DNA from: Trifolium pratense
Taxonomy: Eukaryota > Streptophyta > Magnoliopsida > Fabales > Fabaceae
Reading direction: 5' to 3'
NCBI RefSeq assembly: GCF_020283565.1
Contig: NC_060061.1
Span: 28,929,362-28,993,361, forward strand
Length of the DNA: 64,000 bases
Shown here: piece after piece, positions 1-9,684 of the stretch
How positions within the stretch are numbered: position 1 is the stretch's first letter
How the letters are laid out: the number at the start of each line of letters is the position of its first letter
Program-made: the position numbers and the translations under genes
The notes under the pieces: model-generated
Databases searched by the model: none
What the model was told of the DNA's origin: nothing
What the model saw: the letters and a program-made list of their open reading frames with translations, nothing else

Positions 1-378
1 CAAAAATTGTTAAGTGACGGTTGGAAGATAATAATAAAAGAAACTGAAGGGAAGTTATAATTATTTTTGTCATGGCATATGTGTAATCGTTGTGAAGGGT
101 ATTTTTGGAAGAAAAATAGGCTACACCAAATTTTCCATCTTTCTTTTCTCTCCGACATTTACTTTTACCTTTTGCAACGATTTCGAAATTAGGTCTATGA
201 TGTAAACACAGTTAAAAAAAAAAGGTTGTCCTTAACGTCCATGAATTTGTAGTGGAAACATTCCAAATATATATGTACTCCAATAAATAGAAAAATGACA
301 ACGTCCATGAATTTGTAGTGGAAACATTCCAAATATATATGTACTCCAATAAATAGGAAAATGACGATAAAAAAAAAA
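1..378. other. AT-rich intergenic sequence
   Basis: No supported gene is visible. The only structure is the tandem duplication listed separately at 234-365. The segment ends where a GGTACAC-ended repeat begins at 379. Confidence 0.6.
234..365. repeat. Two-copy 66-bp tandem duplication
   Basis: A 66-bp unit beginning AACGTCCATGAATTTG occurs at 234-299 and again at 300-365, differing by about one base near the end (aaaaatgac against ggaaaatgac). The near-identity indicates a recent local duplication. The short reading frame across it on the minus strand simply repeats the same peptide and is not a gene. Confidence 0.9.
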
Positions 379-2230
379 GGTGAATTCTTCGGTACACATA
401 CTATGTGGATGTGTACCGGTACACCGCTTATGTGGTTAACAAGTAATATAATAATTAATGCAAATTTGTCACAAAAAAAAAAATTAAAGCAGATTTTGTT
501 TCTTTATTAAGTTTTTTATATTAAACACTACTTTTTAATATTGACAAATGTATCCTTCCACAATAAAGCAAATCATGCATCATATCTTTCAACTTATATA
601 TGATTTTCAACAAATTCAAATATTTTAATATTATTCTAATATCTTATAAATAATATTATTTTAGTATTTTTATTTTCTTAAAAATTAAAATATGATTTTA
701 ATAACTTTTTTAATTATTCAAACAAAAAAAAACTTTTAAAATTATTAATATGATTGATCCAACTACGATTTTAATATTTCAATTTTTTTTAATATTATTA
801 GTTTATAAAGATTAATATTCATTTACCACCTAAGCATTAGTGCATATAATTATTAAAAAATATTTATTTTTTAGTAAAAAAAAACTTAATTTTTTTAATA
901 TGTTTATATATTTTATTGTAATATTGTTAATTTTTAGTGATTCGTTATATTTTACAGGATTAAATAAGTTTGTTATCGATACAAAATTACTAAATTTAAT
1001 TTTTCATATTCATAAGAAAATGTCATGTTTTGATCCCCACAAAATGTTGATGCATGCAATTTTGGTCATGTTGTAAAGTTGAAGTATATTTCTGATGATT
1101 TTGCAAATATGTATAGCGCATTATAAAAAGTTTGTCCAAAAGTAAGAAGCACAAAATTTGATTTCTAGGTCAAAATATTCGTTACTTTTATCTTGATATT
1201 TTGATTTAGAAAATTCATATTTAATTCGTCTCATATTAAAAAATACTAAAGTTTTGTAAATGAACTTTTGATATTATTCTAGACATGCTTGATTGTCGAA
1301 ATTTAAATTCATAAGTTATTGTTAGTCCAATTAAGTGATATTGAACGACTTGATTGAGAAAAATTGAATTCCTTAATAAAGTAAGTATAATTAGTTAAGT
1401 TTGCAAATGAACTGTGTTTCAAGTTGAAGGGTTTGATCTAAATTTTTTGATTTTTGTTGACACAATTGGCATTATTAGTCGAGACTTAATAGTCATTTCA
1501 TTTGAACTAAGTTTTTTTAAGTCATAGTTAATCTAACTAGTTGAGGTTGAATTGTTTGATTTTAGAATTTGAATTTTTAAGTGTTTCTCATTCCCACTCG
1601 GTCAAGTTGAATAGTGAGATTGAGAATGTTTGATCTCCTTAGTTCCTTTGAGTCTAATTGGTTGTGACTTAACAATCCTTTCATAATAACTAGGTTTCTG
1701 GTGTAATAATTTGTCCAACAATATGAGATTGAACTGTTAGCTAGAATGTTGAAATTCAACTTTTTAAGTGTTTATCATTTCAATTAGGTCAAGTTGAATA
1801 GATTAACTGAGATGAATTGATTCCCTATGTCACAGTTGAGAAAATTAGTTGAGACTTAACACTCATTTCATATGAATTACGTTTCTTGAGTCATAGTTAA
1901 TCTAACTAGTTGATGTTGATCTGTTACATTGTCGACATTTAAATTCTTAAGTGTTTTACATTTCAATTTGGTCAATTTATTTCTTTAGTTCTTATCGGTA
2001 GAATTGGTAGCAACTTAATAATCCTTTTATGATAACTAGGTTTTTGATTCACAGGTAACCCAATTAGTTGACATCGAAATGTTATATTGCTAAAAATTTA
2101 TATGTCATGTGTCTCGTTCCAATTAGGTGGTATTGAATTGTTTGAGAAAAAAATTAAAATCAAATACGTACAATACAACTGAAGTTGTCCTATCAAGTCC
2201 TTTAAGTTTTAGCAGATCAAACGCACCCTT
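379..2230 (+). repeat. Long member of the GGTACAC-ended repeat family (copy A)
   Basis: It starts with GGTGAATTCTTCGGTACAC, followed by the partly palindromic GTGTACCGGTACACC. It then runs for about 1.5 kb in parallel with 51,632-53,030, sharing runs such as the stretch around 1,090-1,330 (TTTGCAAATATGTATAG, GTTTGTCCAAAA, ACATGCTTGATTGTCGAAAT). It also contains internally repeated phrases of the type 'aattgtttgat...aaattc(t)taagtgttt.cat' roughly every 150-200 bp between 1,280 and 2,130. No open coding region or transposase is recognisable, so the element class is unknown. The right limit is approximate. Confidence 0.6.
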
Positions 2231-2249
2231 AATCATAGTTGGTAGAATT

Positions 2250-2712
2250 ACTCTTTTACGATTTTTCGTTTAACACCCTGCGCGAATTTTTTTCTGTTTA
2301 CCCCAATGTCAAGATTTTTTCATTTTGCCCCATAGATAGACAAATGAGCATCTGACTGTGCATCTTTGCTGACGTGGCATGCACACGTGAAAATGCATTA
2401 ATTTTTTTTTAAAAAAAATCCACGTCAGTTAATATATTTTTTTTAAAAAATAATAATAAATTTTTTTTTTAAATTTTATTTCTTATAACTTTAATATTTT
2501 AATTTTTTTTAAAAAAATATTAACTGACGTGGATTTTCAAAAATAAATATAAATTTAATGTATTTCCACGTGTGCATGCCACGTCAAAAAAAAATATCAT
2601 CTTGGGGTAAAATGAAAAAATCTTGACATTGCAGGGGATAAATAGAAAAAAAAATCCGCACGGGGGGTAAACGAAAAATCTTAAATTTTGCAGGGGATTT
2701 ACCCTTTTTTTT
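2250..2712. mobile_element. Foldback (long-TIR) element
   Basis: The two halves are imperfect reverse complements. The left half has gattttttcgttta-type sequence, TGTCAAGATTTTTTCATTTT and GACGTGGCATGCACACGTG. The right half has the complements CACGTGTGCATGCCACGTC, AAAATGAAAAAATCTTGACA and acgaaaaatc, meeting around an A/T-rich centre near 2,480. There is no coding capacity. It is a non-autonomous element with very long terminal inverted repeats, possibly Mutator-like. Exact ends and target duplication could not be fixed. Confidence 0.7.
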
Positions 2713-2722
2713 AAGAATCACA

Positions 2723-2811
2723 CACTACATGAAAACCTCAATTGTCTAATAAAACTTGTTGAGGGCTTAAGTAAGAAAAGCCCTCAAACTTATTAGGGGG
2801 CTTCTATGGTA
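2723..2811 (+). mobile_element. Possible CACTA-type terminus
   Basis: The segment opens CACTACATGAAAA, the form expected at a CACTA transposon end, and is followed by a hairpin (TTGAGGGCTT...AAGCCCTCAA, about 2,759-2,789) like a subterminal repeat. It is cut by the Sirevirus insertion at 2,812. No matching opposite end was found in the window, so this call is weak. Confidence 0.3.
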
Positions 2812-2816
2812 CATAT

Positions 2817-3823
2817 TGTTGGGTATTTGAATTGGCTTAATTTTGCTAAAACAAATATACTAACAAGATGTTGGTAAACATGTTACAACATCATATTTAT
2901 TCAAGGAAATCTCGCGCATTTATGAGAGCATCTGCTATTTATGGAAATCCACTTAAAGAGCACGCTCAATGGAGATTTGATCTGATCAGGAGCTTTAAGG
3001 ATAAGACAAACTTAATGAAATAGCTGGATGACTTATCCTATCATATAAAGTCCTTTAAACACTTTTGGAAAGTCTTGATATATCCTTAATGAAGATTGAA
3101 AAAGTATCAGATCATCCTTTATGATTCTCAAGGAGCGTCTGAGCATTTGTGAAGAAAGAGGAGCGTGCCTAATCATTATATATACGAAGACCAAGCTCAA
3201 GACTAAGTATCTCATTGAAAAATATTAGTTACACATATTGAGTCTTTGTTGAGTCTTTTATTGTTTGATTGTAATTCTTGCTTGTGGATTCTATAACACG
3301 AGTTAAGAAGTAGTTTATTATTTTAAGGTGACTCCTAAGCTTTGAAGTACGGAGTGTACCGTGTGTGATTCACTTGAAGCTTTTAAGCAAAAGTGAAGTG
3401 TTGTCTTGGCAAGTTGTCGCCACATCATTCCTAACATTGTATAATCAACACAGGTTGTGTTGTGTGAGTGGAAGTGAGATGGGATCTCATGTCTAGGAGT
3501 TCCTAGGCAGAAGTTGCATGAGTAGTGTCGAGGTTACAAGGCGTAAACCAGGGGTTTGCTGGAGGTCTTAGTTTAAGGCGTAAATCCTAGGGTTTGCTGG
3601 AGGTCTTAGTAACTAGAGCTATTAGTGGATTTCCTTCCTGGATTGGTATCCCCTAGAGTAGGCAGTTGGCTGAACTGGGTTAACAATTACTTGTGCCATT
3701 TATTTATTTTCTGTCAGTTTTTATATGTTATATAAGATGTGCCAACAATAGAAAACAACATTATTCACAAAGTAGTTGTTGGGACATCTTAGGCAACATC
3801 ATTCTAGTGATACCAGAATTTCA
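2817..3823 (+). repeat. 5' LTR of the Sirevirus
   Basis: It begins TGTTGGGTATTTG and ends ATACCAGAATTTCA (TG...CA), and is 1,007 bp long. A TATATATA-like box at about 3,176-3,184 is a plausible LTR promoter. It is followed at once by the primer-binding site. It differs from the 3' LTR at only two positions. Confidence 0.95.
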
Positions 3824-3825
3824 AT

Positions 3826-3840
3826 TGGCATCAGAGCAGG
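3826..3840 (+). promoter_or_regulatory. Primer-binding site (initiator Met tRNA type)
   Basis: TTGGCATCAGAGCAGG lies directly after the LTR end. It resembles the usual plant copia site TGGTATCAGAGC, complementary to the 3' end of initiator methionine tRNA, with one mismatch. It would prime minus-strand DNA synthesis. Confidence 0.85.
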
Positions 3841-3892
3841 CACCTTGTTCTGTTATTTTGGGTGAGCTCCAGGGAAAGTACTTTCTGGTACA

Positions 3893-4473
3893 ATGGATAA
3901 AGAAGGAGGGTCAGTGTCTAAACCCCCTTTACTGACAGGTCCTGAGAACTATGATTATTGGAAATCTCGTATGGAGGCTTTCATAAAATCAATTGACAGC
4001 AGGACATGGAAGGCTGTGTTACGTGGATGGGAACCACCAATGGTTCTTGATAAAGATGGCAATAAAACTGATGTTAAGAAGCCACATGATGAATGGACTA
4101 AAGATGAGGATGATCTGGCACTTGGCAACTCCAAAGCCTTGTATGCAATTTTCAATGGTGTGGATGCTAACATGTTCAGGCTTGTTAAAAGATGTATTAC
4201 TGCTAAGCATGCCTGGGAAATTCTGAGAAAAGCTCATGAAGGAACATCAAAAGTTAAGCTATCTAAGCTTCAGATGCTCAAAACCAATTTTGAGAATCTC
4301 AGAATGAAGGAGGAAGAAACCATTCATGACTTTCAGATGAATGTGCTTGACTTTGCAAATTCGTTTGATGCACTTGGAAAACCTATCTCAGATGAGGAGC
4401 TAGTTGGAAAAATACTCAGATCTTTGCCTAAAAGATTTGATATGAAGGTGACAGCCATTGAGGAGGCTCATGA
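3893..4473 (+). CDS. gag: Sirevirus Gag, 5' portion (interrupted)
   Basis: The ATG at 3,893 opens a frame with the N-terminal DUF4219-like motif (LTGPENYDYWKSRMEAF) and a UBN2-type gag region (KAHEGTSKVKLSKLQ, LQMLKTNFENLRMKEEE). Gag forms the retrotransposon particle. At 4,474 a second retroelement begins; translation would read nine codons into its LTR and stop at 4,501. The frame resumes at 9,685, and the two parts together are a whole number of codons once the insert and one CATGA copy are ignored, so the gene was intact before the insertion. This copy cannot now make a full Gag-Pol. Confidence 0.9.
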
Positions 4474-6521
4474 TGTAACACCCCGAACTAACTACCCTTA
4501 AAAATGTGATCTTAAAAACTCTTTAAAGATAAGTAGCCGGAGCGCTACGGAAAACATTTTCAAAACGATCGTGCACATGACACGAAACGTCGCAGCGGAA
4601 AACATAGCATAAAGGATTTTCAAAACAATGAACAAAATAGTTCAAAAGATAAATCATCTACATAAAACATAAGTTAAGATGTTCGCATCGATATACGACG
4701 GAATACAAACGATCCCCGACTCGATGTTACAACATACCAGAGCACTAATATACATCACAACCAAACTAAACTTAACAAAACTATACAAAGGTAGCCTACA
4801 CTAGCTCCTCACCAAAAGTGCTCCACACCAAAACGATCTGCAGCTAAAACTCGTCGAGACCTCGACCTGAATACCTGAACCCCCAAAGGTCCAGCACATA
4901 ACAATTAGGTAGAGAGTTAGTAAACATAATCACATACATACGAATATAGAAACGCACCTATATTCAACCTATCACGTATTACTAACTCACACACATGCCT
5001 CAATAGGTAATACACCAGATAACACATACTCACAAATACACAACCAGATAGTTTCACGTCGTTTCGGACAACACAAAGAACTCACATAACACATAACACA
5101 TAATTGCACATTTACTCAAATGCGACTAATGCCAAACATTCAATGTCATGCCAACCTAGACACGACTAATGCATGTGGTACCATCTTCTTTATCAAGGAA
5201 CTTACCATTGATATTCTTCTTTATTGGACAAGTCCAATATCCTTCTTTATCAGACAAGTCTGATATCCCTAAGTAATGCATGAATTTATGAATGCCATGC
5301 ATTTACCAAACATATGATAATCACTTAGCACGAAGCTACTGCTCATTACATGGATAACATAATCCATTAAACTTCTTTATCAGACAAACTGATATTCTTC
5401 TTTATCGGACAACCCGATATACAAAAACACATATACTTCTTTGACATTTTATATAAATGCCATCACACAACACGATTATTAAACATATAATAATTCAAAA
5501 CCAAAACAAAACCATGTTACAAGTGCCTAGATACACTTATAAACAATAACAAAAGTTGCAGGTTCAGTACTGTTCGCTAAGCGAAGCCGTAGCGAACAGG
5601 TAGCGAACTTATTCGCTAAGCGAAGCTCAGTTCGCTGTAGCGAACTACATCAGAGGATTACAGGTGCATGGCGAACAGGTAGCGAGCTTGTAGCGAACAG
5701 GTAGCGAACTTATTCGCTAAGCGAAGCTCAGTTCGCTGTAGCGAACTACACCAGAAAAATATCTGTTCTTGAGTTTCTAAGGCGGTTTAACACTCAAATC
5801 CATCCAAAATACATTATAACATGTTATAAATGCATAACAAGTGATCAATCATGTATATACCATACATATATACATGTATTAACATTCACAAACACCAAAA
5901 CACATCACACATACAAAATCATGCCAATTTCTTGCAAAATAAGCAAAGTTGCATAAACATGCAAAACCATCATCAAACATATACATATTCCCTCCTAGAT
6001 GTTCATTAAGCATACTAAGATGAAAAGACATGTTTATGATAAAGAAACTTCACCCAAAACCCCAAAGAAATTGGATGAGAGAGTTTAGGAATGGAGGCTA
6101 GACACCTCCCCTCTCTTGGATCACCCAAGCTTATGCTTAACCACTCTCACCTTAGATTGAATGACGATTCTTGGCCTCTAAATCTCTTCTCCTTGCTCGT
6201 GTTCTTCTAGCCAAAACCCTAGCTTAGCTTGTTCTTGCTTCTAAGCTTACAACTTCTAACTTCTCATGAAAATGAATTGTGAGACTATTCATTGGTTTGA
6301 CTTGGTACTTATACCACTCTCTATTGGTCATGAACCAAGCCCAATGGCTTAGGCCCATAAGGTTCTCACACGCCCCAAAGCCCACTAACACGACAAAGGT
6401 TTCGCTCACAAACTTATGTTCGCGATAAATAATTATACGTCGCGTAAATAAATATTTAACACTAACCCAAAATATATGCAAATATATAAAATATCGATTT
6501 ACTAAAAATCGGGTCGTTACA
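4474..6521 (-). repeat. LTR of the TR-GAG element (3' LTR on minus strand)
   Basis: On the plus strand it runs from TGTAACACCCCGAAC to CGGGTCGTTACA. It is 2,048 bp, matched by 7,632-9,679 at a constant offset of 3,158. It contains a cluster of palindromic GCGAAC/GTTCGC motifs at 5,573-5,748 (separate entry). Confidence 0.95.
5573..5748. repeat. Palindrome cluster in LTR (TTCGCTAAGCGAA type)
   Basis: Short palindromes such as TTCGCTAAGCGAAGC and AGTTCGCTGTAGCGAACT recur at least seven times in about 175 bp, mixed with AGGTAGCGAAC direct repeats. The same cluster is at 8,731-8,906 in the other LTR. It is GC-rich in an AT-rich LTR and could form hairpins in RNA or DNA. Its role is unknown. Confidence 0.8.
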
Positions 6522-6538
6522 ACTCTACCCCCCTTAAA
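6522..6538 (-). promoter_or_regulatory. Polypurine tract of the TR-GAG element
   Basis: On the minus strand AAGGGGGGTAGAGT lies immediately upstream of the LTR start TGTAACGACCCG. This is the expected primer site for plus-strand synthesis, and it confirms the element's minus orientation. Confidence 0.85.
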
Positions 6539-6587
6539 AGAATTTCGCCCTCGAAATTACCTAAGAGATAAAACAGAGAACGAACCC

Positions 6588-7508
6588 TCAACGCGGCATC
6601 TTCGGTTTCTTGCATACCGGACTCTTGTGACCTTCCTCGCCACAATTGAAACAAAACACTTTCACCCGACAAGCATCGGCCTTGTGCCCAAACTGTCCAC
6701 AATTGAAACACTTGTCGCTTCTCCTCGGGCAATCATATGACATATGACCCCGCTCTCCACATTTGTAACAACTTCCACTTCCTTGCTTCTTCTTTCCACT
6801 TCCATTGCCCTTGTTCTCATACGGCTTACCACGATCCAAACCTTTTCCTTTCCTATCATTCAGAACCTTATAGTAGTTGGTCTTAGTTTTGCTATCTTCA
6901 TCACAAATCCTTGCCTTGGTCATAAGGGTCGGAAAATCCCTGATTTCAGAAAATCCAATCAAAAGCTTGATATCCGGACGAAGTCCACTCTCGAACTTGA
7001 CACACTTATCCTCTTCGGCTTCCACCGTGTTGTAGTGTGGACTAAACACACACAAAGCTTCAAACTTAGCCGTATACTCGGCGACCGATAAATTTCCTTG
7101 CTTGAGCTCCATGAACTCGATCACTTTCTTATTCTTCACATCAGCCGGAAAGTACTTCCTTAAAAATTCCCTTTTGAAAGTTTCCCAAACGATAGCAACA
7201 CCGTCCACTCCAATCCTGAGTCTCACATTCCTCCACCAAACGATTGCCTCCTCTCTAAGGGCGTAAGTTCCCAAAGTAGTCTTGTTCTCCTCAGAACAAC
7301 CCATTGCTTCAAAGATGATCTCAACCTCGTCTAACCACTTGATAGCCCCCTCCGGGTTATAGCCTCCGGTAAACAGAGTTGGTTTATGCGACATAAACCT
7401 TTCCAATCTTTTCTCACTATCCCTTCCCGGGTCATTATCCCTTACCACCAATGTAGTCAAAGCAGTCAAAGCTTGTGCAATCTGAGCGTTCGTCCTAGCA
7501 GCAGCCAT
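6588..7508 (-). CDS. gag: Gag of the gypsy-type non-autonomous element
   Basis: 306 aa from the ATG at 7,508 (MAAARTNAQIAQALT); the open frame reaches slightly further upstream without another ATG. The middle matches a retrotransposon gag domain (MSHKPTLFTGG, EAIKWLDEVE-like, IVWWRNVR, KREFLRKYFPADV, FMELKQGNLSVAEY). The C-terminus carries three CCHC zinc knuckles: CYKCGERGHMSYDC, CFNCGQFGHKADAC and CFNCGEEGHKSPVC. The product should assemble particles and bind RNA. It is the only ORF of the element and appears undamaged, so it could act with the enzymes of a related autonomous element. Confidence 0.92.
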   Translation of the reverse strand: MAAARTNAQIAQALTALTTLVVRDNDPGRDSEKRLERFMSHKPTLFTGGYNPEGAIKWLDEVEIIFEAMGCSEENKTTLGTYALREEAIVWWRNVRLRIGVDGVAIVWETFKREFLRKYFPADVKNKKVIEFMELKQGNLSVAEYTAKFEALCVFSPHYNTVEAEEDKCVKFESGLRPDIKLLIGFSEIRDFPTLMTKARICDEDSKTKTNYYKVLNDRKGKGLDRGKPYENKGNGSGKKKQGSGSCYKCGERGHMSYDCPRRSDKCFNCGQFGHKADACRVKVFCFNCGEEGHKSPVCKKPKMPR

Positions 7509-7611
7509 GATTCCTGAACGAATCACAACTCGACGTTAGAATGTATTAACAGTGTACCCAACACATGCTTCATACAAGAGAAAGAAAATCCTAATGGCTC
7601 ACATGAACCGA

Positions 7612-7627
7612 CCTGCTCTGATACCAA
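7612..7627 (-). promoter_or_regulatory. Primer-binding site of the TR-GAG element
   Basis: On the minus strand TTGGTATCAGAGCAGG follows the LTR end with a short gap. It matches initiator Met tRNA and sets the 5' end of the element at 9,679. Confidence 0.88.
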
Positions 7628-7631
7628 CTAT

Positions 7632-9679
7632 TGTAACACCCCGAACTAACTACCCTTAAAAATGTGATCTTAAAAACTCTTTAAAGATAAGTAGCCGGAG
7701 CGCTACGGAAAACATTTTCAAAACGATCGTGCACATGACACGAAACGTCGCAGCGGAAAACATAGCATAAAGGATTTTCAAAACAATGAACAAAATAGTT
7801 CAAAAGATAAATCATCTACATAAAACATAAGTTAAGATGTTCGCATCGATATACGACGGAATACAAACGATCCCCGACTCGATGTTACAACATACCAGAG
7901 CACTAATATACATCACAACCAAACTAAACTTAACAAAACTATACAAAGGTAGCCTACACTAGCTCCTCACCAAAAGTGCTCCACACCAAAACGATCTGCA
8001 GCTAAAACTCGTCGAGACCTCGACCTGAATACCTGAACCCCCAAAGGTCCAGCACATAACAATTAGGTAGAGAGTTAGTAAACATAATCACATACATACG
8101 AATATAGAAACGCACCTATATTCAACCTATCACGTATTACTAACTCACACACATGCCTCAATAGGTAATACACCAGATAACACATACTCACAAATACACA
8201 ACCAGATAGTTTCACGTCGTTTCGGACAACACAAAGAACTCACATAACACATAACACATAATTGCACATTTACTCAAATGCGACTAATGCCAAACATTCA
8301 ATGTCATGCCAACCTAGACACGACTAATGTATGTGGTACCATCTTCTTTATCAAGGAACTTACCATTGATATTCTTCTTTATTGGACAAGTCCAATATCC
8401 TTCTTTATCAGACAAGTCTGATATCCCTAAGTAATGCATGAATTTATGAATGCCATGCATTTACCAAACATATGATAATCACTTAGCACGAAGCTACTGC
8501 TCATTACATGGATAACATAATCCATTAAACTTCTTTATCAGACAAACTGATATTCTTCTTTATCGGACAACCCGATATACAAAAACACATATACTTCTTT
8601 GACATTTTATATAAATGCCATCACACAACACGATTATTAAACATATAATAATTCAAAACCAAAACAAAACCATGTTACAAGTGCCTAGATACACTTATAA
8701 ACAATAACAAAAGTTGCAGGTTCAGTACTGTTCGCTAAGCGAAGCCGTAGCGAACAGGTAGCGAACTTATTCGCTAAGCGAAGCTCAGTTCGCTGTAGCG
8801 AACTACATCAGAGGATTACAGGTGCATGGCGAACAGGTAGCGAGCTTGTAGCGAACAGGTAGCGAACTTATTCGCTAAGCGAAGCTCAGTTCGCTGTAGC
8901 GAACTACACCAGAAAAATATCTGTTCTTGAGTTTCTAAGGCGGTTTAACACTCAAATCCATCCAAAATACATTATAACATGTTATAAATGCATAACAAGT
9001 GATCAATCATGTATATACCATACATATATACATGTATTAACATTCACAAACACCAAAACACATCACACATACAAAATCATGCCAATTTCTTGCAAAATAA
9101 GCAAAGTTGCATAAACATGCAAAACCATCATCAAACATATACATATTCCCTCCTAGATGTTCATTAAGCATACTAAGATGAAAAGACATGTTTATGATAA
9201 AGAAACTTCACCCAAAACCCCAAAGAAATTGGATGAGAGAGTTTAGGAATGGAGGCTAGACACCTCCCCTCTCTTGGATCACCCAAGCTTATGCTTAACC
9301 ACTCTCACCTTAGATTGAATGACGATTCTTGGCCTCTAAATCTCTTCTCCTTGCTCGTGTTCTTCTAGCCAAAACCCTAGCTTAGCTTGTTCTTGCTTCT
9401 AAGCTTACAACTTCTAACTTCTCATGAAAATGAATTGTGAGACTATTCATTGGTTTGACTTGGTACTTATACCACTCTCTATTGGTCATGAACCAAGCCC
9501 AATGGCTTAGGCCCATAAGGTTCTCACACGCCCCAAAGCCCACTAACACGACAAAGGTTTCGCTCACAAACTTATGTTCGCGATAAATAATTATACGTCG
9601 CGTAAATAAATATTTAACACTAACCCAAAATATATGCAAATATATAAAATATCGATTTACTAAAAATCGGGTCGTTACA
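7632..9679 (-). repeat. LTR of the TR-GAG element (5' LTR on minus strand)
   Basis: 2,048 bp, near-identical to 4,474-6,521. It is followed by CATGA at 9,680-9,684 and then by the resumed Sirevirus gag frame. Its palindrome cluster is at 8,731-8,906. Confidence 0.95.
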
Positions 9680-9684
9680 CATGA

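Larger units (their letters stand above)
4474..9679 (-). mobile_element. Non-autonomous Ty3/gypsy-type element keeping only gag (TR-GAG-like)
   Basis: Two direct 2,048-bp LTRs (4,474-6,521 and 7,632-9,679) flank a 1,110-bp interior holding a single gag ORF on the minus strand. A primer-binding site and purine tract also read on the minus strand. CATGA flanks both ends (4,469-4,473 and 9,680-9,684). Only one LTR difference was noticed (C at 5,172, T at 8,330). There is no protease, RT, RNase H or integrase. Just before the purine tract lie bases resembling the end of a gypsy pol frame (NFEGEILLRG), which suggests internal deletion of a chromovirus-like parent. It would need enzymes supplied in trans. 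Confidence 0.93.

Noticed and set aside
6744..7091. 115-aa plus-strand frame opposite the gypsy-type gag
   Set aside because: Shadow of the gag codons; no motif.
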